From the NCBI GenBank assembly GCA_910575545.1, contig CAJTFH010000020.1, positions 1 through 64,000 on the forward strand: 64,000 nt of DNA. Direction: 5' to 3'. Below are positions 46,750-55,800 of this stretch, one piece after another. Below the pieces are notes generated by a model. The model was not told the DNA's origin, made no database searches, and saw only the letters and a program-made list of their open reading frames with translations. Source of the DNA: Bacteroidales bacterium (GTDB lineage: Bacteria; Bacteroidota; Bacteroidia; Bacteroidales; Muribaculaceae). Both the position numbers and the translations under genes were made by a program. How positions within the stretch are numbered: the stretch's first letter is position 1; each line of letters begins with the position of its first letter.

Positions 46750-48296
46750 ATGCCTCTGACAAAAGATGAAATACGGTCGCTTTTAGGCGATATTGAGAAT
46801 GAGCGCGTGGAACGCACATTATCCACCGACAACACCAAGAAGATGTCGGAGGCTATCTGTTCGTTTGCCAATGACATCCGCAACACGAAGAAGCCGGGCT
46901 ATTTTCTTATTGGTGCCGATGATAATGGTGTTCTCGATGGACAGACATTCACTGATGAGCAGTTGCGTTCATACGCAGGACTCCGCAATTCAGGAACAAT
47001 ACTTCCTCCACCGGCAATGATGGTCTACAAAGAGACGTTTCCTGAAGGCGAAGTTGCGGTTATTGAGGTTCAGCCAAGCGAAGACACCCCGGTCAGATAT
47101 AAAGGTGTAATCTGGATAAGAATCGGAGCGAGGAAAGCGGAAGCGAACACGGAGGAGGAACGCATCCTGACCGAAAAAGGACAGATACACAGTTCTTCTT
47201 TCGATGGCCGCCCATGCCGTGAAGCTTCTATTGAAAACATTGATGTCGAACTGTTCAAGAATGAGTATCTGCCTAAAGCCGTGTCTCCGGCAACATTGGC
47301 TAAGGATACGCGCACGCCTATCCAGCAGATGGCATCATTGCGCCTTTTCGATACACGGTTTAATTGCCCGACATACGCCGGAATCCTATTGTTGGGACAC
47401 GACCCGCAATACTTTATTCCCGGCGCATACATCCAGTATGTTAAGTTTGCCGGGCCTACCCGTGCCACAAAGGTGCTGAAAGAAAACCGCTTCAAGGGCA
47501 ATCTTATCTCAATGCTGAAGGAACTGGAATATTTCATCAAGTATTCAATCGAGAGCAAGCGCCCCGAATTTGTCAGCGTATTGCGCGAAGAGCCACGCAT
47601 CAACTATCCGTGGGAAGCTATCCGCGAGCTCGCCATGAACGCCGTGATGCACCGCGCCTATAACGGCAACAACTCCCCGATAAAATTCTACGAGTATAGC
47701 GACCGCATAGAGATTGACAATCCGGGCAACTTATAGGAAAGGTGAACTTGGAGAACTTTCCCAACGAAACAGACTATCGCAATCCCAACATAGCCGAGAT
47801 AATGCTCAATCTTGGTTATGTCAACCGTTTCGGCAGCGGTGTGAATACAGTTTCGACACTTCTTGAGGAAAACAAGAGTAATCCTGCCGAATTTCTTCTC
47901 GGTGATTATACCACATTCAAAGTGGTTGTCCAAAACGCCGATGTCATAGAGAGTGGCACCAATGACACAGCAAAATCGCCCAATGTCATAGTTAATTCTA
48001 ACGAAACTGGCACCAATGATGATGAGGCTGGCACCAAGAGTGGCACCAATGAGAACATAGATGGCACCAATAATAATGGTGTTGGCACCAATAGTGGCAC
48101 CAATAATGATGCTCAGCGAAAAATTGCTATAATAGAGATGATGAAGCATAATAAACGTGTCAGTGTCACTCAAATATCCAAGTCCTTGAATATCCCTCGC
48201 CGGACACTATTTAGAATCATTGATATATTGAAGTCTGAAAACCGGATCAAACGTGTTGGAGATTTAAAGTCTGGCACATGGGAAGTTATAGAATAG
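46750..48296 (+). pseudogene. AlbA_2/Schlafen-type ATP-binding protein, frameshifted
   Basis: This reads as one gene broken near 47731-47736. The first part (46750-47736, 328 residues from MPLTKDEIRSLLGDI) has an AlbA_2/Schlafen-like N-domain (about 10-140: ICSFANDIRNTKKPGYFLIGADDNG) and a GHKL/HATPase_c_4 C-part (YPWEAIRELAMNAVMHRAY, IEIDNPGNL) but ends before the G-L-Y-G lid. The second part (frame from 47742, 184 residues) continues LENFPNETDYRNPNIAEIMLNLGYVNRFGSGV, exactly the expected continuation, then GTN-rich repeats and a winged helix. TTATAGGAA in place of TTATATGGA would restore one frame, so a single T appears lost. It precedes the TOTE gene by 18 bp. Sequencing error or programmed -1 shifting are the alternatives. 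Confidence 0.8.
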
Positions 48297-48314
48297 CTCC
48301 CGGCTGTTATCCTT

Positions 48315-51131
48315 ATGAACGAGGCGGAAATTAACGAATTAAATCGGTTGCGAGCAGAGAATGCACGGCTGAGGGCGTTGTTGACACGTCATGGGATTGC
48401 GGCGGACGAACCGGAGTCTGCGTTGCCTCGAAAGCCGGCACTATCCTTGGATGAGAAGGTGGCACTCTTTCGCGGTTTGTTTCAGGGTCGAGAGGATGTG
48501 TTCGCTCGGAGATGGTTTAGTTCCTCCTCAGGTAAAAGCGGCTATCAGCCGGTATGCGCTCGGGAATGGAATCGGGAGTATTGCGACAAGAAAAAGTATA
48601 AATGTGCGGAATGTCCCAACCGCGAATTCCAGCCGTTGAGCTACAATGATATTTACAGGCATCTTGAAGGGAAAGACCCAAATGGACGTGACGTTGTAGG
48701 AGTTTATGCAATTTTGCCGGATAATTCATGCTGTTTTCTTTGTTGCGACTTCGATGACAAGAGTTGCGAGCATGGGTATCAAGATGATGTAAGAGCATAT
48801 GTGTCTGTCTGTCGCGACTGGGGCGTTCCGGCATATATCGAGCGATCTCGCTCCGGCAATGGCGCTCATGTGTGGATTTTGTTTGTTGAACCGATAAAAG
48901 CTCAGACGGCACGGCGATTGGGCAATGCAATTCTCACAGAGGCGATGGAACGAGAGGGCCGGATGTCATTCAAATCATATGACCGATTCTTTCCTAACCA
49001 AGACTTTATGCCTACGGGTGGATTCGGCAACCTTGTTGCCTTGCCGTTGCAAGGGAGAGCGCGTAAAGACGGTAACAGTGTGTTTGTGGATGATGATTTC
49101 ATCCCCTTTACTGACCAATGGGTATATCTGCAAGGAATGACGAAGATGACAGCCGCAGAGGTCGAGAAGTTAGTGTCGAGATATGACCGGGAGCCGCTTG
49201 GCGAATTGTCAAAGTCCAGCGAATCCGCACCATGGGAACGACCGTTGCCAAAGCCTATGAATAAGGCTGATTTCCCTAAGAGCATCACCATTATACGCTC
49301 ATCCGGCATTTATATTCCGACAAAGGATTTGTCTGCCAAAGCTATAAATCATCTTAAGCGTCTGGCGGCGTTCAAGAATCCGGAATTTTATGCGAAGCTC
49401 GGGATGCGACTGCCTGTCTATAATCTTCCACGCATAATATCATGCTCGGAGATAACTGACGATTATCTCATTGTGCCAAGAGGTTGTGAAGAGTCTGCTA
49501 TAGATTTCATCAGAGAAAATAATGTGGATGTTGAGATTCAGGATAAGACAAATCCGGGATTGCCTATTTCAGTAGAATTCAATGGTCAGCTGTATCCTGA
49601 GCAAGAACAAGCGATTGAGGAACTTGCCCGGCATAGTTGCGGAACTCTGTATGCCACGACAGCCTTTGGCAAAACCGTTACCGCCGCCGCTATAATAGCA
49701 CGGAAGAAAGTCAACACACTGATACTGGTACACACCAAGGCATTGCTCGACCAATGGCGCAAACGTCTTTCGGAATACTTGATAACATATTTTCGACCGG
49801 AGGAACAACCTAAAGGTCGTGGCCGACGTAAGAAATTTCAACAATTCGGAGCATTGTCATCTACGGAAAACACACTCAACGGCAAAATTGACATCGCTAT
49901 ACTACAATCGTGCATCAACGACAATGAGGTAAAACCGTTTGTGCGCGAGTATGGCATGGTGATTGTCGATGAGTGCCATCATGCACCGGCGGTCAACTTT
50001 GAGCGCATTCTCCGTGAGGTGAACACCCGTCATGCCTATGGTCTTACTGCTACGCCAATACGCAAAGACGGCCACCAACCGATCATCTTTATGCAATGCG
50101 GTGAAATCCGTTATACGTCCGATTCAAAAGCTCAACTTGTCCGACAATCCTTCCGGAGACTCCTTATCCCACGTTTTACATCTCATCGCAATCTCAATGC
50201 CGATGGCAGCAACTACGCTCAGATTCTCGATGAGCTAATCGAAAACGAATCACGAAATAAGCTCATGCTGGATGATGTCGCTGCCAATCTCGCCGAAGGT
50301 CGCACTCCGATAATTCTTACTGCACGCACGGCTCACGTTGACATTCTTACTGAACAATGCCGCAAAATTTGCCCGAATGTAATACGACTCGTAGGCAATG
50401 ACTCCGCAAAAGCCAAGCGAGAGGTAATGTCCCGACTGAATGATATTCTGGCAAACGAACCATTGATTGTTGTCGCCACTGGTAAATACGTAGGAGAAGG
50501 CTTCGACCTTCCGCGGCTCGATACTCTGATGCTTGCACTCCCTGTGTCATGGAAAGGACTGATTGCACAGTACACCGGACGACTGCATCGCAACTATCCC
50601 GGTAAAAACGAAACTCGTATATACGACTATATCGACCTGCGCGTTTCGGTCTGTGACTCGATGTATCGTAAGCGTCTTCAAGGTTACAAAGCGGTAGGCT
50701 ATTCCATCGCTGTCGCTAACGAAGGGCTGTTTGCTGAACCTACAACTGAGACCATCTTTGATGCGTCGGATTTTGAAAAACCATTCCATGACGACCTTGC
50801 ATCAGCGAAACAAAGTATCGTAATTTCGACAATGCGTTTGGGCTGGAATAAGACACCACGAATCGTCGACCTGCTCGCCGCCACCTTACTACGCGGTATA
50901 AGTGTCACAATCGCCATCTCTGAAACAGGCCATCGGGAAGCCGAACTTCAGGAGATGGGCTTCAGCATCATCCACCGGCCAGAGAGTAAGATGCAATGCG
51001 CCGTCATCGACCAACGTATAGGCTGGTACGGCAGCGTCAACCTCATCGGCCGTTCTCTTGCCGATACAAATGTTATACGGATGGTCTCATCTGATTTGGC
51101 GAATGCCTTAATTGATGCTTTGAGGCTGTGA
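48315..51131 (+). CDS. TOTE-type primase-helicase-PLD conflict protein
   Basis: The 938-residue fusion starts with a leucine-zipper-like coil (INELNRLRAENARLRALL). An archaeo-eukaryotic primase (AEP) domain follows at about 45-320. Its candidate metal aspartates lie in CCDFDDK (D145, D147, D148) and the SGNGAHVW motif carries H185. An SF2 helicase follows, with a Walker A variant TTAFGKT (to 454), DECHH (552-556), LTATP and QYTGRLHR (752-759). The C-terminus is phospholipase D-like (about 820-938), but the catalytic HxK(x)4D reads KMQCAVID (892-899), so His and Lys are missing while GSVNL remains. Homologues are found in predicted TOTE defense systems. It likely works with the ATPase upstream. 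Confidence 0.85.
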   Translation: MNEAEINELNRLRAENARLRALLTRHGIAADEPESALPRKPALSLDEKVALFRGLFQGREDVFARRWFSSSSGKSGYQPVCAREWNREYCDKKKYKCAECPNREFQPLSYNDIYRHLEGKDPNGRDVVGVYAILPDNSCCFLCCDFDDKSCEHGYQDDVRAYVSVCRDWGVPAYIERSRSGNGAHVWILFVEPIKAQTARRLGNAILTEAMEREGRMSFKSYDRFFPNQDFMPTGGFGNLVALPLQGRARKDGNSVFVDDDFIPFTDQWVYLQGMTKMTAAEVEKLVSRYDREPLGELSKSSESAPWERPLPKPMNKADFPKSITIIRSSGIYIPTKDLSAKAINHLKRLAAFKNPEFYAKLGMRLPVYNLPRIISCSEITDDYLIVPRGCEESAIDFIRENNVDVEIQDKTNPGLPISVEFNGQLYPEQEQAIEELARHSCGTLYATTAFGKTVTAAAIIARKKVNTLILVHTKALLDQWRKRLSEYLITYFRPEEQPKGRGRRKKFQQFGALSSTENTLNGKIDIAILQSCINDNEVKPFVREYGMVIVDECHHAPAVNFERILREVNTRHAYGLTATPIRKDGHQPIIFMQCGEIRYTSDSKAQLVRQSFRRLLIPRFTSHRNLNADGSNYAQILDELIENESRNKLMLDDVAANLAEGRTPIILTARTAHVDILTEQCRKICPNVIRLVGNDSAKAKREVMSRLNDILANEPLIVVATGKYVGEGFDLPRLDTLMLALPVSWKGLIAQYTGRLHRNYPGKNETRIYDYIDLRVSVCDSMYRKRLQGYKAVGYSIAVANEGLFAEPTTETIFDASDFEKPFHDDLASAKQSIVISTMRLGWNKTPRIVDLLAATLLRGISVTIAISETGHREAELQEMGFSIIHRPESKMQCAVIDQRIGWYGSVNLIGRSLADTNVIRMVSSDLANALIDALRL

Positions 51132-51182
51132 AACTATAAGAAGACATGGGGACAGCGACTTCGGGGCAGTCCCAAGCCCCGG

Positions 51183-51257
51183 CACGGCAAGGTTATTTTG
51201 TGGTAACGTCAGAGTTACCCAAAATCCAAACAGTAACTGTTTGGACACCTTGCTGTG
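51183..51257. ncRNA. Possible three-way-junction structured element
   Basis: The outer arms CACGGCAAGGT (51183-51193) and ACCTTGCTGTG (51247-51257) pair over 11 bp with one G-U. Inside are two hairpins: ATTTTG-GGTAAC against GTTACC-CAAAAT (51195-51225) and CCAAACAGT against ACTGTTTGG (51226-51244). It lies 52 bp after the TOTE stop. It could be an RNA, a cruciform site or a terminator-like end; no family is recognised. Confidence 0.4.
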
Positions 51258-51590
51258 CTCCAATGAGCACACTCTCCAATAAGAAAACCTGAATGGATTG
51301 CCTCTGTTGTGGCCTCTGTTCAGAGGCTGTGCGGATGCTGAGGACGCAGCTTCCGTTGCTCGATGCAAAGTTACGGCGATTTTCTGCCGGTTGGTGCTAT
51401 ATCTATTGTATATAGCTATATACATGTACAACCTTATGCTATATTCGGCCAAAAATGTTTGGTGGGGATGAAAAATTATCCCTTACGTTTGCAACGTCAA
51501 CGACACGAAATGCCTCCGACTGGAGGCTCTCAAATCGGGTCGATGATACGAGATGTCTCTTAATAATACTATGACGCCTGACGGTGATTA

Positions 51591-51644
51591 ACTGATTGCG
51601 GTGGGCCAAGCCCACGCGCGAGCACTGCGTGGTTGACTAATCAG
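51591..51644. repeat. 54-bp repeat, copy 1
   Basis: This matches 51937-51990 at 50 of 54 positions without gaps. It starts ACTGATTGCGG, contains a GTGGG/CCCAC hairpin and ends CTAATCAG, so its two ends are imperfect inverted repeats (CTGATT/AATCAG). Confidence 0.85.
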
Positions 51645-51936
51645 TCGCACAACTGAATCTCCGTCAAGTCACCATTGATTCTCAGCGCAATAGACTCCGC
51701 TCTATGCGTGGATGGTAAATGTTACCGCCCCTATGACCGTCGATTGCTGCCGCCTATATGGTCCTACGGCAATTTAATTGACACTTCACCCAACTGATTA
51801 TACACCTGTTTGATTGACTGGGTAAAGCATCAATCATTCAGTTGATTGCCTGCCTCGCCAAACAAGCGATTGAGTGACTGATTGGTTAGTCAGAACGTCA
51901 GTATCGCTAATGTCCAAAGTGGCAGAGCTGCAACTG

Positions 51937-51990
51937 ACTGATTGCGGTGGGTCAAGCCCACACGCGAGCACTACGTGGTTGGCTAATCAG
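51937..51990. repeat. 54-bp repeat, copy 2
   Basis: Second copy, 346 bp downstream of copy 1 and in the same orientation, with four transitions relative to it. Two copies only; not a CRISPR array. Confidence 0.85.
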
Positions 51991-52138
51991 GCAGAACACC
52001 GCTTGCTTGATTGACTGAAGCCATACCCAATCAATCGCCCACCCAATCATCTGACTGCGCAGTTGCGCGATTAACCGGTTGATTGGTTGAAGACCTGATT
52101 AGTCAGCACTTCAACCAATCAGTCAATCGCCTGTGTGA

Positions 52139-52189
52139 CCAGTTGATTGAGTGGTCAAGTAGTTGCGTATTCAGTTGATTGAGCGGTCA
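52139..52189. repeat. Direct repeats CAGTTGATTGAG(T/C)GGTCA
   Basis: An 18-base unit occurs at 52140-52157 and 52172-52189 with one difference, 32 bp apart (about three helical turns). The related core TTGATTG and its complement recur across 51790-52130. Confidence 0.7.
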
Positions 52190-52261
52190 TGCGATTAGAC
52201 AACTAAATTTTCAACCGGATTCTATCTTCTTTGTAGATGGAATCAAAACTCTCACGCTCTA

Positions 52262-52573
52262 ATGCAAAGCACCCCGCAAAATATCAACCCATCAACCCTA
52301 TTGTTCGTAGTGCCGGAAGAAGAGTGGCGCAATCTCCATGACACACTGGAGCAAATCATCGACCTCATCACCCGACGCAACTCCGATGATTCCAGCAACG
52401 AATGGATAGAATCCGAAGATGCCCGCAAGCTCCTCGGCATCTCCCCCAAGACGTGGCAGAACTACCGCGACCAACGCCTCATTCCCTTCTCGCAGATAGG
52501 CCGCAAAATCTACGTCAACCGCACCGACCTCGACGCCTTCCTCCGCCAGCATCGCATAGCGCCGAGAAAATAG
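52262..52573 (+). CDS. Excisionase-like helix-turn-helix DNA-binding protein
   Basis: The 103-residue protein has a coiled N-terminus (about 1-45) and a MerR-like winged helix of the HTH_17 excisionase type: WIESEDARKLLGISPKTWQNYRDQRLIPFSQIGRKIYVNRTDLDAFL. Such small proteins are frequent beside mobile and defense genes in Bacteroidetes. It ends 11 bp before a 17-bp palindrome that overlaps the next promoter, so autoregulation or control of the downstream operon is plausible but not shown. Confidence 0.85.
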   Translation: MQSTPQNINPSTLLFVVPEEEWRNLHDTLEQIIDLITRRNSDDSSNEWIESEDARKLLGISPKTWQNYRDQRLIPFSQIGRKIYVNRTDLDAFLRQHRIAPRK

Positions 52574-52584
52574 CAATCACTTTC

Positions 52585-52624
52585 ATGGCAATCGGTTATG
52601 TTTTGCGACATAACCGATTGCCAT
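52585..52624. promoter_or_regulatory. 17-bp perfect palindrome overlapping a promoter
   Basis: The arms ATGGCAATCGGTTATGT (52585-52601) and ACATAACCGATTGCCAT (52608-52624) are separated by TTTGCG. The right arm contains the -33 TTG. A second palindrome CTCAAAAATTTTGAG (52625-52639) fills the space to the -7 box. This is more consistent with an operator than a terminator, as no T-run follows directly. Confidence 0.7.
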
Positions 52625-52647
52625 CTCAAAAATTTTGAGTAACTTTG
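52618..52647 (+). promoter_or_regulatory. Promoter of the helicase-methylase operon
   Basis: TTG (52618-52620) and TAACTTTG (52640-52647) are separated by 19 bp. The predicted start near 52654 gives a leader of about 150 nt before the helicase ATG. Confidence 0.65.
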
Positions 52648-52732
52648 TATTAATAGCAACTATAACAATCTGAATATGGCCGAAACGGTTTAACTACACA
52701 GGCAGCGATGCCGCCAAACCAATAAAATTCTG

Positions 52733-52801
52733 AAACTCCCAAGCAGTCGTTTCAAGGCTCGGTCAGCCATCAGATAACTGCCGCCGGAGTTTTTATTTTT
52801 T
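52733..52801 (+). terminator. Terminator-like attenuator in the leader
   Basis: AAACTCC (52733-52739) pairs with GGAGTTT (52786-52792), enclosing GCAGT (52744-52748) with ACTGC (52777-52781) and GGCT with AGCC (52757-52769). A T-rich tract TTTTTATTTTTT (52790-52801) follows directly, and the helicase ATG starts 7 nt later. The shape is that of an intrinsic terminator in a 5' leader, or the 3' end of a ~150-nt small RNA. Confidence 0.6.
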
Positions 52802-52808
52802 CATAGAG

Positions 52809-55800
52809 ATGGCAAATGCCCTAATTGATAACTCCGAGCGATTCTTGCTCGTTAAATATATCAAAGAGTTGGTCTCACACCCTGAGTGTAATCATATTAT
52901 GATTGCGACTGGTTATTGGGACTTGCCCGGCACGGCTTTAATCTATGAAGAACTTAAAGACTTCTTCGCACGAGGCGGAAAACTAGACTTACTGATAGGT
53001 CAGGAACCACAATTGCAATACTATCAAGCCTCACGAGAAGCACATCGATTCCCCGATTTCTATATTCAGAGAGATGTTAATACACTTACTGACGAGTATA
53101 AGCCCATCGGCAAGTTGATTATTGATAATGCCCTTACAGAAGAAAACTCCAGTGGAAAGTTTGAGATTCGTGTTTACGGTCAAGGCGAACATAAAGAATT
53201 TCTCCATGCTAAGTGCTACATATTCCTTGGCAATAATCATACACTTGCAACCGGAATTGTTGGCAGCTCGAATTTTACATTGAAAGGTTTACAGGGCAAT
53301 GCCGAGCTAAACTATCTTGAAGAGAATGGCAATAGCGTTGCAGCTCCGTATACAGATTATTCAACGTCTAAATCTCATAAAGCGTGGTTTGAAGAACTTT
53401 GGCAGAACAGCGAATTGTGGTCCGGAAAGTTTATTAAGAACATTCTCAAACCTTCCCCCATTGGTGTAGAGATTGAGAAAGATAACGAAGTTGAAAAATC
53501 TCTTTCGCCCTACGAAGTATATATTAAGTATCTCCAATTGCAGTTTGGAGACATGATTGATGCTAATACATCTGAAGTCCTTAAATCGTATTTGCCACCG
53601 TCATTCAATACCCTTGAATATCAGCTTGACGCAGTAAAACAGTGCTTTTCTGTAATGAAACGATTCGGTGGCTTTATTCTTGGCGATGTCGTCGGTCTTG
53701 GCAAAACTGTAGTTGGGGTATTGCTTATCCGTCATTTCCTTGAAAATGCCGAAACACTTGGTCGTGTACGCAAAGTTCTGATTGTAACACCTCCGGCTAT
53801 TAAGAAAGCATGGGAAAAGACAATAAAGGATTTTGACAACGATAACCCTCGTAATAACATTGAACTCAGTGTTGACTTCGTAACTACCGGAAGCATCGGA
53901 AAAATCACAGAAGAGCTGGAAAATACCGATGATATTGAAGACAGTGACGAAATAGAGAACATCGAGTTTAGAAACTATGGGATGGTTCTTATTGACGAGA
54001 GTCACAACTTCCGCAATTCAGAAACTCAGAAATATAAGGCGATTGATGACCTAATCGGTCTTATCAACCCCACTCCATACGTCGCACTCTTGTCTGCCAC
54101 GCCCCAAAATAATTCGCCCAAAGATCTTTACAATCAGATACGCTTATTTCAACGCACGCCCAATAACTCAAACTTACCCAATGTTGAGGGTGGGAAGCTC
54201 GACTCTCTATTCAATGCGATGGAGCGACGCTTTAAGGAGGCGAGAGGTATCTCCCAAGATACCAACGAGGGTAAAGCAGAAGCTCGTGCTATTGTAAAGG
54301 AAGTTTCTGAAAAAATCAGGAACTGTGTCCTTAATGACCTTGTTGTTCGTCGTACTCGTACCGATATTCGAAATCTATATGGTGAAGATGCTGAATTGCT
54401 GAAATTCCCAACAGTGAAGGGACCTCATAAACTCGAATATCAGATGGATGAGGAACTCTCAAGGCTCTTTGCTGATACCGTTGATGCTATTTGTCCTCCT
54501 GCAACTGGAGAATCATTTGATCCGGATAAACATATCGGCTTTTATCGTTATGCCGCGATTACACAGTTTGTTAATAGTGATAATAAGAAGCTATACGAGA
54601 AACGAAATCTTACGGTTGATAGCATTACCCGAAGACTTCAGCGCATTATGCGGATTCTGCTGGTAAAGCGGCTTGAAAGCAGCCTTGTGGCATTCAAGAA
54701 AACGCTTGAAAATCTGAACCGATATAATGACGTCATGATAGATATGCTTCAACACGACTGCGTATTTATCTGCCCGGATATTGATGTCAATAAATTGCAC
54801 AACGAGCATAAAGGAAACTTCGCAGCGTTCAAGGCTGTGGTGGAGGCAGCGATTGAGCATAAAGGCGGAAACAACAGATGTTTCAAAGCATCCGATTTTA
54901 ACGAATCGTATCTCGAAGATTTGCAAAAAGACCGATTGCGCATTGGCTCTTTGCTTGAACGGTGGCGTGAGAATACTGAAGATCCTAAATTCGACCGCTT
55001 CAAAGACGCAATAAATCCTGAACTATTCAATCCGGAGATTAACAATCCTTCGGGAGCGAATAAGCCTCGTTTGGCTATTTTTACCGAAGCAATCGACACG
55101 CTCAAATCATTGGAACGAGCATTAAAGGCAAAGGGACACAAAGTGCTTAGCATTACAGCACAGAACCGCACTGAAATGCAGGAGGCAATTGAGGCGAACT
55201 TCGACGCAAACTGCAAGCCGGAGAATCGTCGTGATGATTATGATGTAATCGTCACGACCGAAGTTCTTGCCGAAGGCGTGAATCTGCATCGGTCTAATGT
55301 CATCCTAAATTATGATGCTCCGTGGAATGCAACTCGCTTAATGCAACGCATCGGTCGTGTAAACCGCATCGGTTCCACTGAAGATTTCGTCCATGTCTTC
55401 AATTTCTTCCCATCAGATGAAGGTAACAGCCAGATCCGCCTTATTGAAAAGGCCTATGCGAAACTCCAATCTTTCCATGAGATGTTTGGCGAAGATAATA
55501 AGGTATTCAGTGAACGTGAGGAGCTTGTTGAGCATGACCTACAACATTTCGTTGATGGTGATGAATCCCCATTTGGTCCGTTTATCAAGGAACTGAAAGC
55601 TTATCAAGACAATTCATCGGAACGATATGATTATATCGCCTCCGTAGATGCTGACGGACTTGGAGGCGTTTTACAAACGAGTGAGGAAAACAATTATGGT
55701 ATTTTCGTATTTACTGATAACTCACAAGAACTGATTTCAGTAGCGGTGGAGAAAACGCAGGAAGACACCTCTTCACATATAATTTCATCATTGGCAACTA

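Larger units (their letters stand above)
51132..52261. other. 1.1-kb non-coding region with structured and repeated elements
   Basis: No convincing gene lies here. It holds a nested inverted-repeat structure (51183-51257), a GCCTCTG/CAGAGGC hairpin near 51312-51327, two 54-bp repeats and many TTGATTG/CAATCAA motifs (about 51790-52190). Possible roles include a regulatory or origin-like region or remains of an element. Confidence 0.6.

Noticed and set aside
51591-51990. 54-bp repeats as a CRISPR array
   Set aside because: There are only two copies, 346 bp apart, with no regular spacers, and no cas gene is in the window.
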